From: an uncultured Eubacteriales bacterium
GTDB lineage: Bacteria; Bacillota; Clostridia; Christensenellales; Aristaeellaceae
Assembly: GCA_900320085.1 (NCBI GenBank)
Contig: ONRC01000034.1
Coordinates: forward strand, 1 to 64,000
Direction of reading: 5' to 3'
DNA length: 64,000 bases
Shown here: piece by piece, positions 16,613 through 24,405 of the stretch
How positions within the stretch are numbered: position 1 is the first letter of the stretch
How the letters are laid out: each line of letters starts with the position of its first letter
Position numbers and translations under genes: made by a program
Notes under the pieces: model-generated
What the model was told of the DNA's origin: nothing
The model's database searches: none
What the model saw: only the letters and a program-made list of their open reading frames with translations

Positions 16613-17158
16613 TCAAAATGCTTCATTGCCGAGCCTGATCCAATACCGCTCGATGCGGCAGTTGTCCATGGGCTCGTGCACCGTCGCGTCGTACACGCCG
16701 CCGTTTTTCAGGATGACGCGGCGGCTGAAATCGTTGCCCGTCAGGCAGGTGACCATGATCGCGCTGAGGCCGATTTCCCGGCAGAAGGGCTTCACGGCGT
16801 TCAGCATCCAGGAAGCGTACCCCTTGCGCCGCTCGGAGGGCCGCACAGAATAGCCGATGTGGCCGCCGTATTCTTTCAAAAACGCGTTGAACCGGTGCCG
16901 CACCTGAATCATACCGACCAAGCGTTTGTCCGCCTCCCGCACGCAAAGAAACTGGGTCGCCTGCACCCAGCCGTTGGGCACGGTGTCCGCATGGCGGAAG
17001 CCCTCCGTGACGGCCAGCCAATCCATGGGGTCGGCCATCCGGCGAAGCAGCCCCGTTCCGTCCATGGAATCACCCGCGTCCAGAAACTCCTGACGGTACG
17101 AGGCGATTTGTTCCCGGTATTCCGCAGTGGGCAGAAGCAACTGTAAATGCTCAATCAT
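16613..17158 (-). CDS. GNAT family N-acetyltransferase
   Basis: 181 residues. The acetyl-CoA binding motif is seen in GGHIGYSVRPSERRKGYASWML, with the Q/RxxGxG/A loop as RRKGYA, and the C-terminal KNGGVYDATVHE...RYWI ending is common in a Clostridial subgroup that modifies small molecules. No substrate is indicated. Stand-alone gene with its own terminator. Confidence 0.85.
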   Translation of the reverse strand: MIEHLQLLLPTAEYREQIASYRQEFLDAGDSMDGTGLLRRMADPMDWLAVTEGFRHADTVPNGWVQATQFLCVREADKRLVGMIQVRHRFNAFLKEYGGHIGYSVRPSERRKGYASWMLNAVKPFCREIGLSAIMVTCLTGNDFSRRVILKNGGVYDATVHEPMDNCRIERYWIRLGNEAF

Positions 17159-17167
17159 GTTCGTTTT

Positions 17168-17240
17168 ATCAGTTCTAAGTTCTAAGCAAATATTGTTTTC
17201 TTCATATGAGCTTGGAACTTAGAACTTGTAACTTAGAATT
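17168..17240. repeat. Palindromic element built of short AGTTCTAAG-type repeats
   Basis: The left arm holds AGTTCTAAG reiterated (17171-17186), and the right arm holds degenerate inverted copies (17211-17240), around a 24-base AT-rich centre. It sits between GNAT and galE. Same design, different sequence, as the elements at 56406 and 58691. Confidence 0.6.
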
Positions 17241-17246
17241 CCTTAA

Positions 17247-18269
17247 TTATTCTTTATCCCCGTACCCTCTGGGGTTCTGCTTCTGCCAGTTCCAGGCGTC
17301 GCGGCACATGGCGTTCAGGTCGCGCTTGGCCTCCCAGTGGAGCAGCTCTTTGGCGCGGGTGGCGTCGGCATAGCACACGGCGATGTCGCCCGCCCGGCGG
17401 GGCGTGATCTCATAGGGGATTTTCAGCTGGTTGGCCTTTTCAAAGGTGTGCACGATGTCCAGCACGCTGTACGGGGTGCCGGTGCCCAGGTTGAAGATTT
17501 CCACGCCCGTGCGCTTCACCGCGTATTCCAGCGCGGCCAGATGGCCCGCCGCCAGGTCCATCACGTGGATGTAGTCCCGCTCGCCGGTGCCGTCCCGGGT
17601 GGGATAATCATCGCCGAACACCCGCAGATGATCCAGCTTGCCCGACGCCACCTGGCAGATATAGGGCATCAGATTGTTGGGGATGCCGGTGGGGTCTTCG
17701 CCGATGCGGCCGCTCTCATGCGCGCCGATGGGGTTAAAGTAGCGCAGCAGGATAAAGGAGCGGGTGGGGTCAGCCTTGGCCACGTCAGTCAAAATCCGTT
17801 CGCTGATCCACTTGGTCCAGCCGTAAGGGTTGGTGCAGCCCGTGGGGAAATCCTCCCGCAGGGGCATGGTCTGGTTGGTGCCGTACACAGTGGCGGAGGA
17901 GGAGAACACCAGCACCGGGCAGTTGAACTTCGGCATCACCTGGCACAGCGTCATGGTGGCGTCCAGGTTGTTCTGATAATATTTCAGCGGCTTTTCCACC
18001 GATTCGCCCACGGCCTTGAGGCCCGCGAAATGGATCACCGCATCGATGGGAGAATACTGTTCAAACAGCGCGGTCACATCCGCTTCCTTGGTGCAGTCGC
18101 CCACGACGAGGGGCGCTTTCTTGCCGGTCAGCTCCTCCACCCGGCGCAGGGACTCGGGGCTGGCATTGTCCAGATTGTCCAGAACGACCACTTCGTGGCC
18201 CGCCTCCAGCAGGCACAGGGCGGTATGGGAACCGATATAGCCGGCGCCGCCGGTCAGCAATACGCGCAT
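17247..18269 (-). CDS. galE: UDP-glucose 4-epimerase
   Basis: 340 residues from the ATG at 18269, which follows AAAGGAGGA; the longer open frame upstream crosses the promoter. The Rossmann motif GGAGYIGSH is at residues 7-15, the SSSATVYG segment near 125 and the catalytic YxxxK as YGWTKW near 148-152. It interconverts UDP-glucose and UDP-galactose with bound NAD in the Leloir pathway and for cell-envelope sugars. Single gene facing away from the metallophosphoesterase. Confidence 0.95.
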   Translation of the reverse strand: MRVLLTGGAGYIGSHTALCLLEAGHEVVVLDNLDNASPESLRRVEELTGKKAPLVVGDCTKEADVTALFEQYSPIDAVIHFAGLKAVGESVEKPLKYYQNNLDATMTLCQVMPKFNCPVLVFSSSATVYGTNQTMPLREDFPTGCTNPYGWTKWISERILTDVAKADPTRSFILLRYFNPIGAHESGRIGEDPTGIPNNLMPYICQVASGKLDHLRVFGDDYPTRDGTGERDYIHVMDLAAGHLAALEYAVKRTGVEIFNLGTGTPYSVLDIVHTFEKANQLKIPYEITPRRAGDIAVCYADATRAKELLHWEAKRDLNAMCRDAWNWQKQNPRGYGDKE

Positions 18270-18305
18270 GGGAAATTCCTCCTTTATGCTTGACTTCCTT
18301 CCTGT

Positions 18306-18335
18306 ATAATACACACGTAAACCCGCATCTGTCAA
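18306..18335 (-). promoter_or_regulatory. Promoter of galE
   Basis: Minus strand TTGACA (18330-18335), 18-base spacer, TATTAT (18306-18311), 37 bases ahead of the galE ATG. Confidence 0.7.
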
Positions 18336-18352
18336 GCCTTTGGAATGAATGA

Positions 18353-18381
18353 TTGCACATTTGGAAAGAATATGGTAAAAT
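18353..18381 (+). promoter_or_regulatory. Promoter of the metallophosphoesterase gene
   Basis: TTGCAC (18353-18358), 17-base spacer, TAAAAT (18376-18381), 34 bases ahead of the ATG. It is back to back with the galE promoter. Confidence 0.6.
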
Positions 18382-18414
18382 ACAAAAAAACATGGGAGGA
18401 GGGAGTGAACGCCG

Positions 18415-19290
18415 ATGTCTCCCAAGCAATTGAACCGGGAAGAAAAGAAACGCATGCATGAACCTTTTTGGCTGGGAAAGCTGATGGCAAAGCTCCCTCC
18501 CTGGCCGATCTTTTATCCGCTGTACGAAGCTTCGCGCCTGAACATGATAGAAGAGCTGTATTGGTCGCCCAAAATCCCGGACGGCTTTGACGGGTTTCGC
18601 GTTGTCTATCTGTCCGACATTCATTACGGCCCGCTGTTTTCGGAAGCGCGGGTGCGCGATTTGGCCGAGCGGGTCAACAAGCTGCACGCCGACGTGGTGA
18701 TCCTGGGGGGCGATTACGGGGTCAATTCCGACGGCGCGGTGGATTTTTTCAAGCTCAGGCCGGGCTTTCAAGCCAAAACGGCGGTGCTGGGCGTGATGGG
18801 CAACCATGACCGGATGCTGCCGGAGGAAAACCTTGAAAAGCTGATCGCCGCCATGCAGGAGGACGGCGTGACCCCGCTGGTCAACGACGGCGTGGTGCTG
18901 GAGCGGCGCGGAAGCCGCATGGCGTTCGTGGCCTGCGACGATTATTACTGCGGCGAGCCCGACCTCCAGAAAACCGCCGCCCTCAGCAAAACTGCGGACT
19001 TTACCGTATTTCTCCCCCACATGCCGGACGTTCTGCCCGATACCTTTACCCTGCCCGGCGGACCGTTCTACCAATTAGCCCTCTGCGGCCACACCCATGG
19101 CGGCCAGGTCGCTGTCCTGGGCCACGCCATTCATTCTTCCAGCATCTACGGCAGCCGCTATCTCTCCGGCTGGTATCACGAGCACGGCGTGGATATTCTG
19201 GTCACCAACGGAGTGGGCACCTCCGGTCTGCCGGTGCGCCTGGGCGCGAAGCCGCAGATGCATTTGATTACCATGAAGAAAGAATTGTAA
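18415..19290 (+). CDS. Calcineurin-like metallophosphoesterase (YkuE/YaeI-like)
   Basis: 291 residues. All metal-binding motifs are present in order: LSDIHYGP, GGDYG, GNHD and CGHTHGGQ. The size and the absence of a signal peptide fit YkuE/YaeI-like phosphodiesterases, some of which act on UDP-diacylglucosamine or other lipid-linked substrates at the membrane. Start chosen at the ATG after GGGAGGAGGGAG. The acetyltransferase gene follows after 13 bases and is probably cotranscribed. Confidence 0.85.
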   Translation: MSPKQLNREEKKRMHEPFWLGKLMAKLPPWPIFYPLYEASRLNMIEELYWSPKIPDGFDGFRVVYLSDIHYGPLFSEARVRDLAERVNKLHADVVILGGDYGVNSDGAVDFFKLRPGFQAKTAVLGVMGNHDRMLPEENLEKLIAAMQEDGVTPLVNDGVVLERRGSRMAFVACDDYYCGEPDLQKTAALSKTADFTVFLPHMPDVLPDTFTLPGGPFYQLALCGHTHGGQVAVLGHAIHSSSIYGSRYLSGWYHEHGVDILVTNGVGTSGLPVRLGAKPQMHLITMKKEL

Positions 19291-19303
19291 TTCGGAAAGG
19301 AAC

Positions 19304-19951
19304 ATGATACAGATGACCGAACAGGAACGGATGAAAGCGGGCTATATCTGGCTGGACGACGAAGAGAACATGGCGCTCCAGGCAAAAGCCAAGACACTTG
19401 TGGAAAAATTCAATTCTCTGCCGCCCGAAGCCATGGAGGAGCGCATGGCGCTGAACCAGGAAATTTTCGGCTCCTGCGGAAAAAACGTGTGGATCGTGCC
19501 GCCCATGAAGCTGGCCGTCGGAAAATACATCTCCATCGGGGAAGGCTGCTACTTCAACGCGGGCACCACCTTCATCGACGATTGGAAAATTGAAATCGGA
19601 AAGAACTGCCTTTTCGGCCCCAACGTGACCCTCTGCACCACCGGCCATCCCATCTCTCCCAATCACCGTATGGACGGCATGTACTCCTTCCCGATCAAGA
19701 TCGGCGACACCTGCTGGATCGGCGCGAACGTGATCGTCCTGCCCGGCGTGACCATCGGGGACAATTCCGTCATCGGCGCAGGCAGCGTGGTGACCAAGGA
19801 TATCCCGGCCAACGTCGTGGCCGCTGGCAATCCGTGCCGCGTCCTGCGCCAAATCGACGAGCGGGATGAAAACTTTTATTTCAAGGACCATCGGTTCGAC
19901 GAGCAGCCGGAACGGACGGAACCGGCACCCAAGCTGGATTTTCTGGAATAA
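19304..19951 (+). CDS. Maltose/galactoside-type O-acetyltransferase
   Basis: 215 residues. An N-terminal Mac domain (MTEQERMKAGYIW...) precedes a left-handed beta-helix of hexapeptide repeats; the catalytic His is in CTTGHPI near residue 114. The family transfers acetyl from acetyl-CoA to sugar hydroxyls. The C-terminus is about 15-20 residues longer than usual, with an acidic/polar tail. ATG at 19304 follows GGAAAGG; the ATG at 19313 is an alternative. Confidence 0.88.
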   Translation: MIQMTEQERMKAGYIWLDDEENMALQAKAKTLVEKFNSLPPEAMEERMALNQEIFGSCGKNVWIVPPMKLAVGKYISIGEGCYFNAGTTFIDDWKIEIGKNCLFGPNVTLCTTGHPISPNHRMDGMYSFPIKIGDTCWIGANVIVLPGVTIGDNSVIGAGSVVTKDIPANVVAAGNPCRVLRQIDERDENFYFKDHRFDEQPERTEPAPKLDFLE

Positions 19952-19984
19952 ACCGTTGCACTTTAAAACTGATAACAGGCTTGT

Positions 19985-20420
19985 TGTGAAGGGTAACGAC
20001 GAGGCGAGGGCCTGTGCGGCCCTCGTGCACCTGCACCAGGGGGATGACCCCCCTGGACCCGCAGTAGCGGATACTGCTTGACTTGGTAAATTCGCTTGGT
20101 ACCCGCCGAAGCATGGAGAGCCGCGGCAGTCTGGCTTGGTGCCGTGGTGCTTCTGGCCCGGCGGCGAAGCCGCCAACCCGGATGCTTTGCATCAGAGGAA
20201 AGCCAGGGAAAATCCTTAGGGGAAAGTTGACTTTCCCCTAAGGATTTTCCCTGGCTTTCTTGGGCCAGAAGCCCTCAAACTTTTCGTAACCCCAGCGCAC
20301 CAGGCGGTGCATGTCTGCTTTCTTCAATAATGTAACATCGCCAGTTGCGGGTCCAGGGTCCTCAGGACCCTGGCGCAGGTCTGGGGGCGCGCAGCCCCCA
20401 GCGTCTCCTCCTTGCTGGCT
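19985..20420. repeat. Long hairpin-rich repeat element, family E copy 1
   Basis: About 435 bases with no coding frame, dominated by GC-rich hairpins. It includes a perfect 29-bp palindrome (20199-20227 / 20230-20258) and smaller stems near 19997, 20033, 20160 and 20353. It is the reverse complement, at reduced identity, of the element at 27622-28032: several stems differ in sequence but keep pairing. Confidence 0.75.
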
Positions 20421-20563
20421 TTGAAATTCACCCTTGAGAACAAGCCTGTTTTGAAATTATAATAAGAATAACGGTATAAAGCAAAATCCCCGGCGGGTGC
20501 AAATCGCACGCCCGCCGGGGATTTGATATATGAATGCCTTGAAAGGCTGGTCGTCAAAGGGGC

Positions 20564-20830
20564 TCATTGTCCGACGGCGGTATCTTCTTCCTTCACGAGA
20601 TAGCCGTCAATTTCATGCAGGAACTTTTCCAGGTTTTCTTCGCTCAGGTCGCCGGTATCCAGGAACATCCGGTTCCGCACGGAATACATCATGGCCATGA
20701 TGCCCAGGGTGGACTTGGGGTCAATGCAGAACTTTTCGGACCGCAGGAAGAAATCATTATCGTATTCCTTACAGATATTGCTCAGCCGTTCAGCGGCTTT
20801 CATGGAGTCTACGTGAATGTGGATGATCAT
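20564..20830 (-). CDS. HPr-like fold protein without the phospho-histidine
   Basis: 88 residues from the ATG at 20830, 8 bases after AAGGAG. The middle (FFLRSEKFCIDPKSTLGIMAM) and overall size resemble HPr-family proteins, where this region is VDAKSILGVMSL. The usual active-site GxHARP segment near residue 15 is absent (here DSMKAAERLSN), so it cannot act as a PTS phosphocarrier in the standard way. Such degenerate HPr-like proteins are common in Clostridia and their role is unknown. Confidence 0.65.
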   Translation of the reverse strand: MIIHIHVDSMKAAERLSNICKEYDNDFFLRSEKFCIDPKSTLGIMAMMYSVRNRMFLDTGDLSEENLEKFLHEIDGYLVKEEDTAVGQ

Positions 20831-21128
20831 AGTGTCATCTCCTTTTAGCGAGGCTTCCACCCCGCAGAAGCTTTCCGGAAACGTTTCCGGTGGTTGGCAG
20901 GCATTCTCTCTCTTGCCGCGGATAGTATACCACGGCGAAACCGATTTTACAACTTGGCAAAGCCCACAGTCTTTTTTTGTTCATTTTGTCAGGAATGTAT
21001 GATGTGGATCCGTCTATTGGTCAGATTCGACACAAAGCAGGAGAAAAGTGGACATCTGGTAAGGTTTGGCGGTTTTGCCATTTTCCGCCTCAAGCCGGGC
21101 GTTTTTTTGTTTTCGCGTGATTTTGGGG

Positions 21129-21157
21129 TTTACACAATCGCAATTTCATTATATAAT
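21129..21157 (+). promoter_or_regulatory. Promoter of yajC
   Basis: TTTACA (21129-21134), 17-base spacer, TATAAT (21152-21157), 40 bases ahead of the ATG. Confidence 0.65.
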
Positions 21158-21196
21158 ATCCAAGTACACATTTGACTGAAAGGCGGTTTATCACCC

Positions 21197-21613
21197 ATGA
21201 TCAAAGAATTCCTGTTTGGTATTTCCTCCGCCCTGGCCGAAACCACCGGCGCTGCCGCAGCCGGAACTGCCGCCGAAGGTGCTGCCGAAGAAATGGCGAT
21301 GTCTCCCGTCGCGGCCATTTTGCAGCTCGTACTGCCCCTGGTGCTGATGGGCGCGGTGTTCTATTTCATGCTCATCCGTCCCCAGCGCAAAAAGGACAAG
21401 CAGGTCAAGGAAATGCTGAATAACTTAAAGCACGGCGACCGGATCACCACCATCGGCGGTATCTACGGCACCATCACCGGCATCAAGGACGACACCATCA
21501 CCCTGGCCGTGGGCCAGAAGGGCGGCGCACCCATGGAAATGACCGTTGCCCGCTGGGCCATCCGTCAGGTGGAAGAGGTCTCCGTGGAAAACGAAGGCGA
21601 GATTCTGGCGTAA
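21197..21613 (+). CDS. yajC: Preprotein translocase subunit YajC
   Basis: 138 residues. An Ala/Gly-rich N-terminal stretch precedes one membrane helix (QLVLPLVLMGAVFYFMLI, about residues 40-57), then the diagnostic RPQRKKDKQVKEMLNNLK and GDRITTIGGIYGTI. YajC associates with SecDF at the Sec channel. The N-terminal extension is longer than in most homologues. No secD/secF lies in the window; a terminator-like stem follows at 21668. Confidence 0.92.
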   Translation: MIKEFLFGISSALAETTGAAAAGTAAEGAAEEMAMSPVAAILQLVLPLVLMGAVFYFMLIRPQRKKDKQVKEMLNNLKHGDRITTIGGIYGTITGIKDDTITLAVGQKGGAPMEMTVARWAIRQVEEVSVENEGEILA

Positions 21614-21667
21614 TGAGGCAGCAAACGATAAGCAGAAGCTTATCCTACTGCCTAATTTCCAACTACC

Positions 21668-21714
21668 AAAGCCCATCAGCCAGTGCGTTTCAGTCGCCGG
21701 CCTATGGGCTTTTT
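21668..21714 (+). terminator. Probable terminator after yajC
   Basis: AAAGCCCAT (21668-21676) pairs with ATGGGCTTT (21704-21712) and runs into further T residues. It lies just ahead of mntP, so attenuation of mntP is conceivable, but I see no yybP-ykoY core. Confidence 0.5.
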
Positions 21715-21729
21715 CCATGAGGTGGCAAA

Positions 21730-22293
21730 ATGGATTTCATTTCCCTGCTTCTGCTGGCAGTGGGCCTGTCGATGGACGCGTTCGCCGTGGCGATTTGCAA
21801 GGGGCTGGCGTTGAAAAAAATCACCCTGCGCCACGCCCTGATCGTGGGTCTGTGGTTCGGCGGGTTTCAGGCGCTGATGCCGCTGATCGGGTATTTCCTC
21901 GGGGTGCAGTTCAAGGACGCTATCGCCGCCTACGACCATTGGATCGCCTTCGGGCTGCTTTCTCTGATCGGCGGCAACATGATAAGGGAAGCGCTGTTTG
22001 AAAAGGACGCGCCCGAAACGGATGGTGCGCTGTCCTTCCGCTCCATGCTGCTGCTGGCCGTCGCCACCAGCATCGACGCCCTGGCCGTGGGCGTCACGTT
22101 CGCGTTCCTGGATGTGAACATCTGGTCCTCGGTGCTGATCATCGGCGTGACCACGTGTATCCTGTCCATGATCGGCGTGAAGGTGGGCAGCGTGTTCGGC
22201 GCAAAGTACGAAAAGCGGTCCGAGCTCGTCGGCGGCGTTATTCTGATCCTGCTGGGGCTGAAAATTCTGCTGGAGCACCTGGGGGTGCTATAA
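21730..22293 (+). CDS. mntP: Manganese efflux pump MntP
   Basis: 187 residues with six hydrophobic segments and the paired Asp motifs of the family: [15 protein letters not shown] in the first half and [15 protein letters not shown] in the second. It exports Mn2+ and protects against manganese excess. ATG follows GAGGTGGC. Its stop overlaps the end of the convergent SpoIIR-like gene by 6 bases. Confidence 0.93.
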   Translation: MDFISLLLLAVGLSMDAFAVAICKGLALKKITLRHALIVGLWFGGFQALMPLIGYFLGVQFKDAIAAYDHWIAFGLLSLIGGNMIREALFEKDAPETDGALSFRSMLLLAVATSIDALAVGVTFAFLDVNIWSSVLIIGVTTCILSMIGVKVGSVFGAKYEKRSELVGGVILILLGLKILLEHLGVL

Positions 22294-22740
22294 CCCGAAG
22301 AGGCTGAGAAGCCATGTCCAGATGGGCCAGACGAATTCCACTTTATCCGGCTCCTCGGGAATCTCCTCCGCCTGCGCCATCCGCAGCGAATCAGCGTACA
22401 GCACACCCCAGCAGTTGTGTCCCCGGCCTTCTCCGATGGTGATGTACAGGGTCGGGGCGGATGGAAGACTGTTTCCCGGTGACCAGCATTTGATCTCTAC
22501 CCGGCAGGGAGCGACGCTCTCCGCCGCCTTTTTGATTTCGGGCAGCGCCGACAACAGATCATCCTCCAGCAGCGGGCAGGCGCTTAGCGCGGCCTCCCGG
22601 ATGCGGTTTTTTTCCGTCTGCCCCGCCGCCGTGTCATCCTGCCCAATCACGCGGTAATACCATTCCGCCTGCCCGCTTTGCACAGCGGACAGCAGCGCAA
22701 CGCTCAGAATGACGCTGCAAACAGCTTTCAATCCATACAC
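22288..22740 (-). CDS. SpoIIR-like secreted protein (short)
   Basis: 150 residues from a GTG after GGGGGAGG. A signal-like hydrophobic N-terminus ([16 protein letters not shown]) is followed by [25 protein letters not shown], which corresponds to the LRVIANSDSxxDQxLKxxVRDAVL segment of SpoIIR, and by [17 protein letters not shown], matching GxGxNWWCVLFPPLC. In spore formers SpoIIR signals from forespore to SpoIIGA. The ending differs from the canonical WWCVLFPPLCF, so function may have drifted. Confidence 0.6.
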   Translation of the reverse strand: MYGLKAVCSVILSVALLSAVQSGQAEWYYRVIGQDDTAAGQTEKNRIREAALSACPLLEDDLLSALPEIKKAAESVAPCRVEIKCWSPGNSLPSAPTLYITIGEGRGHNCWGVLYADSLRMAQAEEIPEEPDKVEFVWPIWTWLLSLFGL

Positions 22741-22863
22741 AAGGTCCTCCCCCTTTCAGTATCATCATGCGCAAAATGAGGCGGGATTATCCGTTTTTCT
22801 TCCTGTTTCCGCCGCCTTGCGCCCAAGGAGGGCCATGAAATTGTGGATATTTTGAAAAAATGC

Positions 22864-22892
22864 TTGCATTTTACCACAAGATATGCTATGAT
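22864..22892 (+). promoter_or_regulatory. Promoter of rpmB
   Basis: TTGCAT (22864-22869), 17-base spacer, TATGAT (22887-22892), with an 80-base leader before the L28 start. Confidence 0.7.
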
Positions 22893-22971
22893 ATTCAAGC
22901 TGTCATGAACGGGTGAAGTGCGCCAATCCCGGCGTACCCCGCATGACGAATTCCCCGGGGAGGTAATGACA

Positions 22972-23208
22972 ATGGGCAAGTTTTGTGAAGTGTGCGAAAA
23001 AGGCTTGATGACCGGCCATAACGTGAGCCACTCCAACCGCAAGAGCAGCCGTACTTGGGCTCCCAACGTACAGCCCCTGCGCGTGATCGTGGACGGCCGT
23101 CCCATGCGCCTGAACGTTTGCACCCGCTGCCTGCGCACCATGCGCAAGAGTGGCGCGATGCAGGCTTTCGCTGCTCCCGCTGTGGAAACCGCTGCGGAAG
23201 AAGCCTGA
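22972..23208 (+). CDS. rpmB: 50S ribosomal protein L28
   Basis: 78 residues from ATG 22972, after GGGGAGGT. Typical L28: GHNVSHSNRKSSRTWAPNVQ and VDGRPMRLNVCTRCLRTM. CxxC pairs (CEVC near residue 5 and CTRC near 50) make it the zinc-binding type. A short Ala/Glu tail is extra. Monocistronic, with its own promoter and terminator. Confidence 0.97.
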   Translation: MGKFCEVCEKGLMTGHNVSHSNRKSSRTWAPNVQPLRVIVDGRPMRLNVCTRCLRTMRKSGAMQAFAAPAVETAAEEA

Positions 23209-23227
23209 TGGACAACGCACCGCAATA

Positions 23228-23254
23228 AACCACCTGGGAGAAGGGTGGTTTTTT
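23228..23254 (+). terminator. Terminator of rpmB
   Basis: AACCACC (23228-23234) / GGTGGTT (23244-23250) followed by more T residues, 20 bases after the stop. Confidence 0.85.
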
Positions 23255-23301
23255 GCGTTTTGGGTTTTCTTTCTATTATTGGGGCAGCTTTATGTCACCG
23301 A

Positions 23302-23330
23302 TTGGCAAACGGGCGAATATGTGTTATAAT
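23302..23330 (+). promoter_or_regulatory. Promoter for the gene at 23384
   Basis: TTGGCA (23302-23307), 17-base spacer, perfect TATAAT (23325-23330). Confidence 0.75.
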
Positions 23331-23383
23331 GGACGCGTCGAAAGACGAACCCATACGATCGCTTTACGAGGGAGGTGCTTTCC

Positions 23384-23887
23384 TTGCCCGCTTATGAAGA
23401 ACTGCTGAACAAGTACGCCAAAAGAAAAAAGGATTCCGTTTGGGATTCCGTCACGGCGGGGCTGTCCTACGCCGATAACGTAGCGGTGGACTTCGGACTG
23501 CTGGAGGAAAGCGGCCTGATCGATTCACTGTCCATTGCCGCGCCCTTCGCCGTGATCGCGGTGACGGAGCAGGCCAAGGTGATCCTGGGCAAAAAGACCG
23601 GCAAAGCCGGGCTGAACGACGCGGTGCAGCGCATGGTCAGGACCGGCGCGGCCATGGGCGTCGGCGCGCTGGCCGGGCTGGCGGGCGGGCCGGTGGCGGC
23701 CATTCCCGCTTCCATCGGCACCCGGGCGCTGCTGGCGCGGTACAAGAGCAAAACCCTGCTGGGCCTGCGCGTGCAGGAGCGCACCGACCGTCTCCGCGCC
23801 CTGCGGCAGCAGCGGGAGGAGCGCGTGTCCGTGCCGGAAAACCGGCCCATGCTGCCCGTTGGAATGGCTTACCTGGAAACCGTCTGA
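23384..23887 (+). CDS. Hypothetical protein with Gly/Ala-rich hydrophobic centre
   Basis: 167 residues from TTG 23384, 8 bases after GAGGGAGG (GTG 23375 overlaps that ribosome site). The N-terminal half is polar/helical. A hydrophobic stretch rich in Gly and Ala (about residues 90-112, MGVGALAGLAGGPVAAIPAS) resembles glycine-zipper membrane segments, and the C-terminal third is strongly basic (RVQERTDRLRALRQQREER). I do not recognise the family. It has a near-consensus promoter of its own. Confidence 0.65.
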   Translation: MPAYEELLNKYAKRKKDSVWDSVTAGLSYADNVAVDFGLLEESGLIDSLSIAAPFAVIAVTEQAKVILGKKTGKAGLNDAVQRMVRTGAAMGVGALAGLAGGPVAAIPASIGTRALLARYKSKTLLGLRVQERTDRLRALRQQREERVSVPENRPMLPVGMAYLETV

Positions 23888-24014
23888 GCCTTTCACTTGG
23901 ATTTTTCGCCAGCGCAGTCCGCACAGATCAAGTGCGCCTGCGCTGGCTTTTGTAATAGGGAGTGATTGCGATGATTGGACGCTGTAAATCACTAACATAG
24001 TTTGAAGGGTGTCC

Positions 24015-24234
24015 CCAAAGCCTTCCCCTCGCAGGGGAAGGTGTCAGGCGCGGAAGCAAGATGAAAAGTGTACTCAAGTGAATTCGCGCCTGACGGATGA
24101 GGTGTCCCTCCCTGTTATATGCTCTTATATTATCAGGTGAGTTCACCTCATCCGAGCCGCGCGAAATCACTTGATTCCTCTCTCATTCTTGGTTCCGCGC
24201 GGCCCACCTTCCCCTGCGAGGGGAAGGCTTTTGG
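24015..24234. repeat. Full-length family-A palindromic element (about 218 bp)
   Basis: The ends are inverted copies of CCTTCCCCTCGCAGGGGAAGG with flanking AAAGCC/GGCTTTTGG. Inside lie two modules, GTCAGGCGCGG...CGCGCCTGAC and GAGCCGCGCG...CGCGCGGCCC, separated by about 40 bases between GGATGAGGTG and CACCTCATCC. It is the reverse complement of the element at 30990. No coding capacity; it occupies much of the 518-base gap before the TerB gene. Confidence 0.8.
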
Positions 24235-24306
24235 AGTTACCTTTCATACTTGCGTTAGTAATTTAAAAGTGTCCCTTTATGCAGCCGCTTTCCACAAAAT
24301 CAACAC

Positions 24307-24334
24307 TTGATAATTTTGTTAATCATGGTACAAT
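24307..24334 (+). promoter_or_regulatory. Probable promoter of the TerB-domain operon
   Basis: TTGATA (24307-24312), 16-base spacer, TACAAT (24329-24334), 71 bases ahead of the ATG at 24406. Confidence 0.55.
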
Positions 24335-24405
24335 GAATCGGTGGAGCTTTTTTCAACACAGGCAAATGTTTTCCTCATCAACTGAACTCAATCAGGACGC
24401 AGTGC

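Noticed and set aside
21614-21729. Manganese (yybP-ykoY) riboswitch ahead of mntP
   Set aside because: The conserved core sequences are not present; the stem found is better explained as the yajC terminator.
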